The notes under the pieces are model-generated. The model had not been told where the DNA came from, searched no databases, and saw only the letters and a list, made by a program, of their open reading frames with translations. Position numbers and translations under genes: made by a program. This document shows positions 8,989-17,977 of a DNA stretch of 64,000 bases, in pieces. Where the stretch lies: assembly GCF_021044825.1 (NCBI RefSeq), contig NZ_JAJNOC010000002.1, forward strand, positions 372,001 to 436,000, written 5' to 3'. The first letter of the stretch is position 1, and each line of letters opens with the position of its first letter. Source of the DNA: Massilia phyllostachyos (GTDB lineage: Bacteria > Pseudomonadota > Gammaproteobacteria > Burkholderiales > Burkholderiaceae_D).

Positions 8989-10343
8989 TGCTGCGGTTCC
9001 TGTCGTTCGGTCGATGCCGGCTTGCCGCCGAGGGCGCCGTCGAGGGCGGCGTCGGCGAGCCAGAAGTCTCTCAATGCGTCGATGTAGCTGCTCACGGCCT
9101 GTGCCTGTTCGCGCGCGTCGAGCAGCAGCTCGAAGGGGCTGGCCAGCATGCCGTTGTAGCGCAGCAAGGTCTCGTCCGCGATTCGCTTGCGCAGCGGGAT
9201 GACCTCGTCGCGGTAGTGGCGCGCCAGGGCGTAGTTCGTGCGGTAGGCGAGGTAAGCGTCGCGCGCCTCGCTGCGGGCGGTGAGGGCGGCGTCGGCGACG
9301 CGGTGCAGCGACTGCATGTAGACGCTTTCCGCGCGCGCGACACGGGCGCCGCCCCAGTCGAACAGGGGCAGTTCCAGGCTCACCTCGTAGCCGGTGGCGC
9401 GCGCGGCCCCACGTTCGCGCTTGTCCTGCCAGCCGATGTCCAGCACGTTGACCATGCGGGTGGCGCGGGTCAGGCCCAGGTCCGCAGCGGTGTGTTCGGC
9501 CTGGATGCGCGCGGCCTGCACGTCGAGGCGCCGTTCGAGCGCGGCTTGCTCGATGCGCGCCAGCTCGCGCGGCGTGGCCGGCAGCTCGGGCAGGCGCTCG
9601 GGCAGCGCATAGCCGGCCTGCCTGCCCCACAGGCCGAGCTGGCGCGTGAGCGCTTCGCGCAGCTGGGTGGCGTCGCGCGCGGCGCGCAGCACGGCGGCGC
9701 TGGCCTCGGCGTGCTGCGCCTGTTCGCGCGCCAGGTCGAGCCGGCTGGCGTTGCCGGCCTTGACCATCCGTTCCATCAGTTCGGCAGCCGCCTCGGTGGA
9801 CGCGTTCACCTGGCGCGCATAGGCCAGGCTTTGCTGCGCCGCCACCGCCTCGACCCAGGCCTTGCGGGTGGCCAGCAGCTGCGCTTCGATGATCGCGGCG
9901 ATCCTCAAGCGGGTCTGCTCGACGCGGCGCGTCTCCATCCGGCTGCGCAGCGGCATGGTCAAGAGACCCGCCAGGTCGAAGCCGACCGCGCGTTCCAGTT
10001 CGCGCTCGCCGCCGCCCGACAGGCGCGAAAAACCGAAGGAGGGGTTGCGCAGGCGCGAGGCCTGGGCCAGGTCGGCCTGGGCGATGCCGGCTTCCCAGAA
10101 AGTGGCCTGCAGGCCCGCATTGTTCAGCAGGGCGACCTGGAGGGCGGCGTCCATGCTCAGGGGGCTGGCCAGCAGGGCGTCGGTTTCCCGCGCGACGGCC
10201 GGGTCGCCGGCGCGCTGCAGGCGTGGCGTGACGCCGGTGCGCGCTTCGACCTGGCGCGCGATGTCGCTTGCGGCGCCCTGCGGATCGGTGCTGGCGCAGC
10301 CGGCCAGCAGCAGGACGGCGCCGGTCATGAGAAGGGCGCGCAT
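8985..10343 (-). CDS. TolC-family outer membrane lipoprotein
   Basis: A 452-residue outer-membrane efflux protein. It begins with a lipoprotein signal (LLLAGC) and contains two long Ala/Arg/Gln-rich alpha-helical regions typical of TolC/OprM-like channels. No inner membrane pump or membrane-fusion protein is encoded beside it. In copper clusters such proteins occur next to multicopper oxidases, so a role in periplasmic copper export is likely but inferred. Its ATG shares one base with the stop of the upstream small gene (TGATG) and its own stop overlaps the oxidase start, so the three are translationally coupled. Confidence 0.85.
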   Translation of the reverse strand: MRALLMTGAVLLLAGCASTDPQGAASDIARQVEARTGVTPRLQRAGDPAVARETDALLASPLSMDAALQVALLNNAGLQATFWEAGIAQADLAQASRLRNPSFGFSRLSGGGERELERAVGFDLAGLLTMPLRSRMETRRVEQTRLRIAAIIEAQLLATRKAWVEAVAAQQSLAYARQVNASTEAAAELMERMVKAGNASRLDLAREQAQHAEASAAVLRAARDATQLREALTRQLGLWGRQAGYALPERLPELPATPRELARIEQAALERRLDVQAARIQAEHTAADLGLTRATRMVNVLDIGWQDKRERGAARATGYEVSLELPLFDWGGARVARAESVYMQSLHRVADAALTARSEARDAYLAYRTNYALARHYRDEVIPLRKRIADETLLRYNGMLASPFELLLDAREQAQAVSSYIDALRDFWLADAALDGALGGKPASTERQEPQQ

Positions 10344-10639
10344 CAGTGATCCTCCTTGTCGCCGTGGGCGTGCGGCGCTTCCTTCGGCGCCGGGCGCTCG
10401 GGCATGGTCAGCATCATCGGGTTGTAGCTGCGCACGGTGCGGTTGGCCTCGATCCAGTGACGGTCGGGCGTGGTGGATGGCACGTCAGGGCGGCGGTAGG
10501 CCGCGGGCGGGACATAGCGCGTTTCCGGAACCTCGGCGCTGGCCTGGTCGGGACGCGGGGCGTTGCTGTCCTGCGCAGCGCAGGCGGGCGCGGTCAATGC
10601 GGCGGCGAGCAGCAGCGCCGGCGATAGCGGGTGGTGCAT
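10343..10639 (-). CDS. Small exported protein with a His-rich tail
   Basis: A 98-residue protein with a signal peptide (ALLLAAALTAPACA) and a short proline-rich body. The tail has the sequence HAHGDKEDH, a plausible metal-binding cluster, and there is a Met motif NPMMLTMPERP. No known domain was recognised. Its place as second gene of the copper operon, one base of overlap before the TolC-like gene, suggests a periplasmic copper-binding or accessory role. A Cys at the end of the signal region could be a lipidation site, but the lipobox is poor. Confidence 0.7.
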   Translation of the reverse strand: MHHPLSPALLLAAALTAPACAAQDSNAPRPDQASAEVPETRYVPPAAYRRPDVPSTTPDRHWIEANRTVRSYNPMMLTMPERPAPKEAPHAHGDKEDH

Positions 10640-10693
10640 GGTGAACCTCGTTCGGATGAATGCGGGACGGCCGCGCGCACGCGGCCGGACGAA

Positions 10694-11056
10694 TCAGGCG
10701 AGGCGATGACGGGGAGGTCGGTCCGGCAGGTCGGGGTCGACGGCCGCGATGGGCGCCGGGGTGCTGGCGGGACGCGGGCCGCGCGGGCGTTCGCTGCCGC
10801 CGGTGTCGGGCAATGCCGGGGCGATGGCCGCGCCGACCGAGCAGGCGGCGCAGTCGCCGCGGCAGTTGCCATATTTCTTGTGGCCGGCTTGCGAGTCGGC
10901 GTCCGCTTTCTGCGCGCTCCCGTGGCAGGGCGGGGTGGTGACGCGCTCGGGCTGCCCGACGCCGTGGGCGCAGGCCATCGCCGCCGCCGCGTAACCCTGG
11001 AACGGGACCGCCAGCAGCACGAACCAGACCAGCAGGGTACGGGCAAGCATCTTCAC
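10694..11056 (-). CDS. Small Cys/His-rich exported protein, first gene of the copper operon
   Basis: A 120-residue protein with an N-terminal signal segment (MLARTLLVWFVLLAVPF) followed by a Cys/His-rich region: CAHG, CHGS, GHKKYGNCRGDCAAC. The C-terminal third is Pro/Arg-rich and looks disordered. The open frame uses GTG 11056; ATG 11050 is an equally good start. It is followed by a 54-bp gap and then the coupled His-tail protein, TolC-like and oxidase genes, so it probably belongs to the same transcript. Function unknown; copper sensing or binding is inferred from composition and neighbours. Confidence 0.65.
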   Translation of the reverse strand: MKMLARTLLVWFVLLAVPFQGYAAAAMACAHGVGQPERVTTPPCHGSAQKADADSQAGHKKYGNCRGDCAACSVGAAIAPALPDTGGSERPRGPRPASTPAPIAAVDPDLPDRPPRHRLA

Positions 11057-11102
11057 GCCGCGATTCTAGCATGGGTTTTTACAACAGCCGATGCTTGATA
11101 AT

Positions 11103-11151
11103 TTGCTAATACCCGGACTGGCTGCTAGTATCGCCCGATCCCCCCAGGAGG
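11103..11151 (+). promoter_or_regulatory. Promoter and ribosome binding site for the 126-aa gene
   Basis: TTGCTA (11103-11108), a 17-bp spacer and TAGTAT (11126-11131) make a good sigma-70 promoter. AGGAGG at 11146-11151 lies 6 nt before ATG 11158. The promoter is in the short gap divergent from the copper operon. Confidence 0.6.
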
Positions 11152-11157
11152 CCCACG

Positions 11158-11538
11158 ATGGCGCTACTTCTCCGCTTGTTCAGCCCGCGGCGCAGGAAAA
11201 CCCAGATGGATGTCGCCGGCCGCGCCGCCGAGGTGGTGGTGCAGGTGCTGTACGACGTCGGCGTCGACCGCTTCCTGGCCGGCAGCATGCTGCTGGACCG
11301 GCGCCTGCGCATCTGTTTCTACGCGGCGCCGCCGATCGAGTCGCCGATCTTCCTCGCCAAGGTGCCGGTGCGGGAGCTGACCCAGGCGCGCGCCTTCGCG
11401 GCCCGGGTGGAGGCCGCCGGCTTCGACGCCGCCCTCGAACGCCACGTGGCGGCCCTGGTCGAAGAGCTGATGGACGCACTGTGCAAGCACGCCCCCGGCC
11501 TGCGCGCCTTGCCGCGCGAGCGCGGCAGCGAGGACTGA
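11158..11538 (+). CDS. Conserved-looking hypothetical protein, 126 aa
   Basis: A soluble protein of 126 residues with an ideal AGGAGG site 6 nt before the ATG. It starts with a basic segment (SPRRRKT), followed by a mixed alpha/beta region (VVVQVLYDVGVDRFLAGSM) and an acidic, helical C-terminal half. No signal peptide or membrane helix is convincing and no domain was recognised. It stands alone between the divergent copper operon and the PatZ-like gene. Codon use looks like its neighbours, so it is taken as a real gene. Confidence 0.65.
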   Translation: MALLLRLFSPRRRKTQMDVAGRAAEVVVQVLYDVGVDRFLAGSMLLDRRLRICFYAAPPIESPIFLAKVPVRELTQARAFAARVEAAGFDAALERHVAALVEELMDALCKHAPGLRALPRERGSED

Positions 11539-11605
11539 GCGTGCGCGCCGCCGCGCCGGGCGGCGCTATCCTCTTGTACAACATCATTGACCAGGCAAGG
11601 CCACC

Positions 11606-14281
11606 ATGAGCGTCCGTAACCTCGAGCACCTGTTCGCACCGGCATCGGTGGCCCTGATCGGGGCCTCGGAGCGGCCGGGCAGCCTCGGGGCGACCCTGCT
11701 GCACAACCTGCTGGCGGGCGGCTTCACGGGCGAGATCTGGCCGGTCAATCCCAAGTGCGAGACCGTGGCGGGACGGACCTGCTACGCCGGCGTGGCCGAA
11801 CTGCCCGCGGCGCCGGCGCTGGCCGTGATCTGCACGCCGCCCGCGACGATCCCCGCCATCGTGCGCCAGCTGGGCCAGCGCGGCACGAAGGCCGCGGTGG
11901 TCCTGAGCAGCGGCGTCGACAGCCGCCCCGGGCGCGGACGCAGCCTGCGCCAGCAGATGCTGGACGCGGCCCATCCCTACATCCTGCGCCTGCTGGGCCC
12001 GAACAGCGCCGGCCTGCTGGCGCCTGGCCGCGGCCTGAACGCGAGCGTGGCGCCGGCCAGCGCGCTGCCGGGGCGGATTGCCTTCGTATCGCAGTCGGGC
12101 GCCCTGATGTCAGGGGTGCTGGACTGGGCGCGCATGCGCGGCATCGGCTTTTCCCACTTAATCGCGCTGGGCGACGCGCTGGACGTCGACCTGGGCGACG
12201 TGCTCGACTACCTGGCCAGCGACGGCGGCACGCAAGCCATCCTGCTCTACGTGCAGGACCTGCGCTATGCGCGCAAGTTCATGTCGGCGGCGCGCGCGGC
12301 GGCGCGCAGCAAGCCGGTGCTGGTGCTGAAGGCCGGGCGCGAGGAGGACGGCTTGGCGGCCGCCGCCAGCGAGAGCGGGGCCCTGGCCAGCAGCGACGAC
12401 GTGTTCGACGCCGCGATCCGGCGCGCCGGCATGCTGCGCGTGCACAGCACCGAGCAGCTGTTCTCGGCCGCCGAGACCCTGGCCTACGCGCGCCCGCTGC
12501 ATGGCGAGCGGCTGGCCATCGTCAGCAACGGCGCCGGCCCCGGCGTGCTGGCGCGCGATGCGCTGGCCGACGGCGGCGGGGTCGAAGCGGCGTATGCCGA
12601 CGCGACCATCGCGCGGCTCGAGCCCCTGCTGGCCCCCGGCTGGCGGCGCGGGAACGTGGTCAACCTGCGCGGCGCCGCGCCGCCGGAACTGTACCGGCAG
12701 GCCATCGAGATCCTGCTGCAGGACCCCGGCGTGGACGCGGTGCTGGCGATCCAGTCGCCCACCGCGACCGTGGCCAGCCGCGACGTCGCCGACGCGATCG
12801 CGCCGCTGGTGCGCACCGCGTCCAAGACCCTGCTCTCGTGCTGGCTGGGCGGGGAGGCGGTGCGCGAGGCGCGCGCCATCGCTTCCGGCGCGCGGCTGCC
12901 GGCCTTCCGCACGCCGGAAGACGCGGTGGCCGGCTTCCTGCAGCTGGTCCAGTACCGGCGCAACCAGAACCTCCTGATGGAAGTGCCGCCCTCGATGGCC
13001 GGCACCGTGGCGCCGGACCGCGCGGCGGCGCGCGCCCTGGTGAAGGAAGCGATCGCCGCGCGCCGCTATCTGCTGTCCGACCCCGAGACCAAGGCCATCC
13101 TGCGCACCTACGGGCTGGCGGTGGTCGAGACCCGCAGCGCCGCGAGCATCGAGGAGGCAGTGGCGGCGGCCGAGCGCATCGGCTATCCGGTGGCGGTCAA
13201 GATCCTGACGCCCGACGTGATGCACAAGTCCGACTTCGGCGGCGTGACCCTGGACCTGGACGGCGCGGAAGCGGTGCGCGCCGCGGCCGGTCGCATGCGC
13301 CGCCGGCTCGAGGAGCTGTTCCCGCAGGCAAAGTTCGAAGGCTACTCGGTGCAGAAGATGGCGCGCAGCAGCCATGCCCACGAACTGATCGTCGGCGCGG
13401 CGCTCGACCCGGTGTTCGGGCCGGTGGTGGTGTTCGGGCAGGGCGGGGTGGCGGTGGAAGTCACCGACGACCACTCGGTCGGCCTGCCGCCGCTGAACCT
13501 GGTGCTGGCGCGCGACCTGGTCGACCGCACCCGCGTGGCGCGGCTGCTGGCGGGCTACCGCGGCCGCCCCGCGGTGAACATGGACGCGCTGCTGGCCTCC
13601 TTGGTGCAGGTCTCGCGCATGGTCTCGGACATCCCCGAGATCGTGGAACTCGACCTGAACCCGCTGCTGGCCGACAGCAAGGGCAGCGTGGTGCTGGACG
13701 CGCGCATGCGCCTGGCGCTGGCCGACCGCTCGGGCAGCACCCTGGACCGGCTGGCGATCCGCCCCTATCCGCGCGAGCTGGAACAGACGATCGACTGGAA
13801 CGGCGGCCCGCTGCTGCTGCGCCCCATCCGCCCCGAGGACGGCCCGGCGCACGTGGCCTTCTTCAACGCGCTCACGCCGGACGACGTGCGCTACCGGATG
13901 TTCGTGCGCATCCGCGAACTGCAGCCCTCGCAGCTGGCGCGGTTCACCCAGATCGACTATGACCGCGAAATGGCCTTCATCGCCACGCGTCCCAATGCGC
14001 AAGGGGTGGCGGAGACGCTGGCGGTGGGCCGCGTGGTGGCCGACCCGGACAACATCACGGCCGAATTCGCGGTGACGGTGCGCTCGGACCTGAAGGGGCT
14101 GGGACTCGGGAAGATCATGATGCAAAAGCTGATCGACTACTGCCGTTCGCGCGGCACGCGCGAGATCGTGGGCGAGGCGCTGCCGCAGAATTCGCGCATT
14201 ACCGGCATGGTCAAGAAGCTCGGCTTCACGGTGCGGACCAAGGACGAGGAAGGCATGCGCGAGCTGCGCCTCATACTGTGA
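11606..14281 (+). CDS. Protein lysine acetyltransferase, PatZ/Pka type (acyl-CoA synthetase-like plus GNAT)
   Basis: An 891-residue fusion. Residues 1 to about 460 match the CoA-binding and ligase halves of ADP-forming acyl-CoA synthetases (FAPASVALIGASERPGS; FVSQSGALMSG). About 485-710 form an ATP-grasp region (YPVAVKILTPDVMHKSD), and about 735-890 a GNAT acetyltransferase (LLLRPIRPEDG; GLGLGKIMMQKLID). This architecture is that of PatZ (YfiQ/Pka), which uses acetyl-CoA to acetylate and silence enzymes such as acetyl-CoA synthetase; in PatZ the synthetase part is regulatory, not catalytic. It is a single gene convergent with the helicase. The target here is not shown by context. Confidence 0.88.
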   Translation: MSVRNLEHLFAPASVALIGASERPGSLGATLLHNLLAGGFTGEIWPVNPKCETVAGRTCYAGVAELPAAPALAVICTPPATIPAIVRQLGQRGTKAAVVLSSGVDSRPGRGRSLRQQMLDAAHPYILRLLGPNSAGLLAPGRGLNASVAPASALPGRIAFVSQSGALMSGVLDWARMRGIGFSHLIALGDALDVDLGDVLDYLASDGGTQAILLYVQDLRYARKFMSAARAAARSKPVLVLKAGREEDGLAAAASESGALASSDDVFDAAIRRAGMLRVHSTEQLFSAAETLAYARPLHGERLAIVSNGAGPGVLARDALADGGGVEAAYADATIARLEPLLAPGWRRGNVVNLRGAAPPELYRQAIEILLQDPGVDAVLAIQSPTATVASRDVADAIAPLVRTASKTLLSCWLGGEAVREARAIASGARLPAFRTPEDAVAGFLQLVQYRRNQNLLMEVPPSMAGTVAPDRAAARALVKEAIAARRYLLSDPETKAILRTYGLAVVETRSAASIEEAVAAAERIGYPVAVKILTPDVMHKSDFGGVTLDLDGAEAVRAAAGRMRRRLEELFPQAKFEGYSVQKMARSSHAHELIVGAALDPVFGPVVVFGQGGVAVEVTDDHSVGLPPLNLVLARDLVDRTRVARLLAGYRGRPAVNMDALLASLVQVSRMVSDIPEIVELDLNPLLADSKGSVVLDARMRLALADRSGSTLDRLAIRPYPRELEQTIDWNGGPLLLRPIRPEDGPAHVAFFNALTPDDVRYRMFVRIRELQPSQLARFTQIDYDREMAFIATRPNAQGVAETLAVGRVVADPDNITAEFAVTVRSDLKGLGLGKIMMQKLIDYCRSRGTREIVGEALPQNSRITGMVKKLGFTVRTKDEEGMRELRLIL

Positions 14282-14323
14282 TGAAATATTATTTCACCAA
14301 GGCCTTCTACATGAAAGAATATT

Positions 14324-15571
14324 TCACCGGCGGAAACGCACGTCTTCCTGCACCACCTTGGCCTCGCCCTTCGGTTTCTTCGGTTTCTTCGGCTTCTTGA
14401 CGATCTTCCCGCCCGCCTCGGTGACGGGCACGCGATGGTCCGGCTCGAAGCCTGGCTCTTCCACGCGCTCGAGCGTCTGCCGCGTCAGCGCCTCGATCGC
14501 CGCCAGCTGCTCGACCTCGTCCGCGCACACCAGCGACACCGCCTCGCCCGAGGCCCCGGCGCGCCCGGTACGGCCGCTGCGGTGCACGTAATCCTCGGCC
14601 ACGATCGGCAGGTCGACGTTGACCACCACCGGCAGGTCGCTGATGTCGAGCCCGCGCGCCGCGACGTCGGTCGCCACCAGCACTTTCACTTCGCCCGCCT
14701 TGAAGCGCTCCAGCGCGCGCAGGCGCGCCGGCTGCGGCTTGTCGCCGTGGATCGCGTCGGCGGCGATGCGCTTGGCTTCCAGCAGGCCGACCAGCTCGTC
14801 CACGCCCTTGCGGGTCCTGGCGAAGGCCAGCACCTGCGGCCAGTCGTGTTTCTTCAGCAGGTAGAGGAACAGTTCCGACTTGCGCTTCTTGTCCACCGGG
14901 ACCAGCCACTGCTTGATCGCCGACGCCGTGGTGTTGCGTGGCGTCGCCTCGATGCGCACCGGCTCGCGCAGCAGGCGGTTGGCCATGGCGCGGATCTGGT
15001 CGGAGAAGGTGGCCGAGAACAGCAGGGTCTGGCGCTTCTTGGGCAGCGCCGCGAACACCTGGTCGAGTTCCTTCGAGAAGCCGAGATCGAGCATGCGGTC
15101 GGCTTCGTCCAGCACCAGGGTCTGGACTTCGTTGAAGGTCACCGCGTTCTGGCGATGCAGGTCGAGCAGGCGCCCCGGCGTGGCGACCAGCACGTCGACG
15201 CCCTTGCGCAGGTTCATCATCTGCGGATTGATGCTGACGCCGCCGTAGGCCACCATGGTGCGCAGCGGCAGGCCGGCGCCGTAGGCCTTGAAGCTCTCGT
15301 GCACCTGCTCGGCCAGCTCGCGGGTCGGCACCAGCACCAGCGCGCGCGCCGAGTTCGGGCTGACCTTCGAGGTCTTCTTGACGAGGCGCTGCAGGATCGG
15401 CAGGGCGAAGCCGGCGGTCTTGCCGGTGCCGGTCTGGGCGGCGGCCATCACGTCCTTGCCCGCGAGCACGGCGGGAATCGCCTGCTCCTGGACGGCGGTC
15501 GGGGTGGTGTAGTCGAGCGAAACGAGGGTCTGAACGATCTGGTCGATCAGTCCAAGCGAAGCAAAGGTCAT
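14324..15571 (-). CDS. DEAD-box RNA helicase, RhlE-like
   Basis: A 415-residue ATP-dependent RNA helicase. It has the Q motif region (YTTPTAVQEQAIP), Walker A (AQTGTGKT, near residue 45), DEAD at 155-158, SAT (LLFSATFS) and the helicase C-terminal motif HRSGRTGRAG. A lysine/proline-rich tail (KKPKKPKKPKG) follows the core, as in RhlE-type proteins that unwind rRNA or mRNA structure in the cytoplasm. The start is ATG 15571. It is convergent with the PatZ-like gene, 42 bp apart. The gap holds two near-identical 18-bp A/T-rich copies (14281-14298 and 14311-14328) of no known role. Confidence 0.93.
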   Translation of the reverse strand: MTFASLGLIDQIVQTLVSLDYTTPTAVQEQAIPAVLAGKDVMAAAQTGTGKTAGFALPILQRLVKKTSKVSPNSARALVLVPTRELAEQVHESFKAYGAGLPLRTMVAYGGVSINPQMMNLRKGVDVLVATPGRLLDLHRQNAVTFNEVQTLVLDEADRMLDLGFSKELDQVFAALPKKRQTLLFSATFSDQIRAMANRLLREPVRIEATPRNTTASAIKQWLVPVDKKRKSELFLYLLKKHDWPQVLAFARTRKGVDELVGLLEAKRIAADAIHGDKPQPARLRALERFKAGEVKVLVATDVAARGLDISDLPVVVNVDLPIVAEDYVHRSGRTGRAGASGEAVSLVCADEVEQLAAIEALTRQTLERVEEPGFEPDHRVPVTEAGGKIVKKPKKPKKPKGEAKVVQEDVRFRR

Positions 15572-15627
15572 GGGAAACTTACGGCGAATAAATGAACAGG
15601 CCGCAGTTTACCAGTCAATGTGCCGCT

Positions 15628-15750
15628 TCAGTGTGCGACGACGATCGACAGGTCGACGATGGGCTTGGCGGGTTCGCGCTGGTCCTTGCAGCCGGCGAGT
15701 GCCAGCGTGGCAAGGACGAGCACGGGAAACAGGACGCGGCGCAGGTGCAT
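15628..15750 (-). CDS. Small lipoprotein, 40 aa
   Basis: A 40-residue peptide with a classic lipoprotein signal (VLATLALAGC) followed by a short hydrophilic tail of about 20 residues. A GAGGAG ribosome binding site lies 6 nt before ATG 15748-15750. The mature peptide would be a lipid-anchored stub. Function unknown. Confidence 0.6.
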   Translation of the reverse strand: MHLRRVLFPVLVLATLALAGCKDQREPAKPIVDLSIVVAH

Positions 15751-15815
15751 GACGGCTCCTCGAAGTGAGTCTCCATCATACGCCAGACCGCGCCCGGCTA
15801 CATACAATTTTGCTA

Positions 15816-16493
15816 TCAGAAGCTGTAAGAGACGCTGGCGCGCAGCACCGGATACACCTTGAAGTCGTCCGCATCCTTCTGCAGGTCGGCGCGCTCGATG
15901 GCGACGTCGCGCGCCACGTTGCCGCAGACGGTGTTCGAGAAGGTGCAGCCGAGCGACACCAGCTTCACGCGCGCCTTGCCCTGGTAGACCGCGCCGACGT
16001 CGGCCAGGAAGTTCAGGCGCTTGTTCGGGGTGAGGGCGTTGCCCCAGCCGATGCCGAGGTAGGGCGCGGCGCGGCGGAAGGTGATCTCGCCGTTGAGCGT
16101 GCCGACCTGGGCCGCCGTGTAGGTGTTGCCGTTGAGGGTGAAGCTGCCGCCGGCGTTCGGCTTGCCCTGGGCGGTGACCTTGTTGCCGTTGTAGACCAGG
16201 CCGCCGGTCAGGTGGAAGCTGCTGTTCGACAGGACGTACCAGTCGAACAGCACGTCGAAGCTGCGCAGCTTGGCGTCCGCGGTGTAGTCGACGTTGCCGG
16301 AGCGCTTGTCGAAGTCGTGCTTGAAGTAGTTGGCGCCGAAGCGGCCGTTCAGGGTGCTCTCCATCGGGACCACCAGGTGCAGGCCGGCGCCGGTGGTGCC
16401 GGCATCCAGAGTGACTGCGGCGCCGACCTGGGCCTGGGCCGCGCTGCCTGCCGCGAGAGCGGCGAGGGCGAAAATAATGTGCTTGCTTGCCAT
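15816..16493 (-). CDS. Outer membrane beta-barrel protein (OmpW-like)
   Basis: A 225-residue protein with a signal peptide cut after AQA. The mature chain has alternating hydrophobic and polar strands and ends in the aromatic YSF that directs proteins to the BAM complex. Strand-like repeats (FGANYFKHDFD; FDVLFDWYVL; APYLGIGWG) suggest an eight-stranded barrel. Two cysteines (CTFSNTVC) near the C-terminus could form a disulfide in an extracellular loop. Size and layout resemble OmpW-type proteins, but the family match is not certain. It is a single gene, divergent from the LytS-like kinase across a 218-bp gap. Confidence 0.7.
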   Translation of the reverse strand: MASKHIIFALAALAAGSAAQAQVGAAVTLDAGTTGAGLHLVVPMESTLNGRFGANYFKHDFDKRSGNVDYTADAKLRSFDVLFDWYVLSNSSFHLTGGLVYNGNKVTAQGKPNAGGSFTLNGNTYTAAQVGTLNGEITFRRAAPYLGIGWGNALTPNKRLNFLADVGAVYQGKARVKLVSLGCTFSNTVCGNVARDVAIERADLQKDADDFKVYPVLRASVSYSF

Positions 16494-16711
16494 GCTGGAT
16501 AAAACCTTTATGAGTTGCGATCAACCCGGCATTGTAGCGGCTGGTTTTCGTGGCGGCGAGCAACTCTCTCCAAGGTGAGGGGTGGGCGCAACGCTTTTTC
16601 GTTCGCGCCGGCCCCGGTTTCGTCGCCGCCATCCCGTCTCCGTCGCATAATGTCACCCGGCAATGAAGACCGGGACTAATCTGGCGCTGCCCTGACTACT
16701 GAAAGAACACC

Positions 16712-17977
16712 ATGATTTCGAGCTCGTTTCATCTGATCCGCATCCTGGCGGCCTGGATGGTGCTGTACATCGCCTTCTGCATTTTCCTGGCCGAGACCGC
16801 TTTCCAGCACGACAACCCGGGCGGCTGGTTCGCCCTGGGCGGCCTGGCCTTCGGCATGTGGGTGCTGTCCGGCGTGTTCACCCACATCCGCCGGGTGCGC
16901 CTGGTGGCCGGCGTACTGAATAGCGGCACCTTGTCGAACCGCCAGCGGCGCCAGATCGAGATCCCCTTCGAAGCCGGCGAAGCCTTCGACCTGATCGACG
17001 CCGCCATCCGCGAACTGCCCGGTTCCGTGATCACCCACAGCACCCGCGACAGCCTGCAGGTGCGCGCCAAGGTCACGCGCATCGATCCCTACGGCGGCGA
17101 ACCGCGCACCGAGAACCCGACGGCCAGCTGGGCGCTCGACCATGTCGGCGCGCGCCGCAACCAGATCCTGGCGACCGTGACGCCGAACGGCGACGACGCC
17201 GGCAGCGTGACCCTGCTGTGCGAGCCGGAACGTCCGGTGTGGACCGACCTGTTCCTGGTCGACCACGGCACCAACCTGGAAAACGCCGAGGCCATCGTGC
17301 GCGCCGTCACCCGCCGCATCGCCGAGCGCCGCCGCGGCGAAGCGGCCAGGGTACGCCAGACCGCCACCGAGAAGGAACTCACGGTCGCGAAACTGAACCT
17401 GCTGCACGCCCAGGTCGAGCCGCACTTCCTGTACAACACCCTGGCCAGCGCCCAGGTCCTGACCCGCAGCGACCCGGCGCGCGCCGACGAGATGCTGGGT
17501 AACCTGATCCAGTACCTGCGCCACTCGCTGCCGCGCACCGAGGACGCGCCCTCGACCATCGGCGAGGAACTCGAACGCGCCCGCGCCTACCTCGATATCC
17601 TGAAGATCCGCATGGGCCCGCGCCTGCAGCTGCAAGTGGACATGCCGGATGCGCTGCGCGGCGTGCTGTTCCCGACCATGATGCTGCAGACCCTGGTCGA
17701 AAACGCGATCAAGCATGGGCTGGAGCCGAAACCGGGCGGCGGCACCGTGTGGATCCTGGCGCGGCAAGTCGACAGTGCGGTGGCGGTGACGGTGGCCGAC
17801 GACGGCCGCGGCTTCACCGCGGAAGGCGGCGGCACCGGGGTCGGCCTGCGCAATGTGCGCGAACGCCTGCGCCTGGCCTACGGCAGCGCGGCCGGCTTCT
17901 CGATCGTCGCCAACTTTCCGAGCGGCGTGGCCGCGACCATCACCGTGCCGCACAATGTGGGAGCCCATCATGCCTAA
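16712..17977 (+). CDS. LytS/YehU-family sensor histidine kinase
   Basis: A 421-residue kinase with two N-terminal membrane helices (ILAAWMVLYIAFCIFL; GGLAFGMWVLSGV), a cytoplasmic linker, and the His_kinase family box EPHFLYNTL with the phospho-acceptor His238. The ATP-binding part has MLQTLVENAIKHGL and DDGRGF followed by GVGLRNVRERL. Kinases of this class pair with LytTR regulators. The stop codon overlaps the start of the regulator gene by 8 nt, so the pair is translationally coupled. The signal is not evident from the short periplasmic loop. Confidence 0.92.
   Translation: MISSSFHLIRILAAWMVLYIAFCIFLAETAFQHDNPGGWFALGGLAFGMWVLSGVFTHIRRVRLVAGVLNSGTLSNRQRRQIEIPFEAGEAFDLIDAAIRELPGSVITHSTRDSLQVRAKVTRIDPYGGEPRTENPTASWALDHVGARRNQILATVTPNGDDAGSVTLLCEPERPVWTDLFLVDHGTNLENAEAIVRAVTRRIAERRRGEAARVRQTATEKELTVAKLNLLHAQVEPHFLYNTLASAQVLTRSDPARADEMLGNLIQYLRHSLPRTEDAPSTIGEELERARAYLDILKIRMGPRLQLQVDMPDALRGVLFPTMMLQTLVENAIKHGLEPKPGGGTVWILARQVDSAVAVTVADDGRGFTAEGGGTGVGLRNVRERLRLAYGSAAGFSIVANFPSGVAATITVPHNVGAHHA

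Noticed and set aside
12158..14125. Minus-strand open frame of 655 residues
   Set aside because: Shadow of the PatZ-like gene, rich in His/Arg/Gln.
14281..14328. Two similar 18-bp A/T-rich copies between convergent genes
   Set aside because: They match at 16 of 18 positions but overlap a gene end and show no further structure; no function can be supported.
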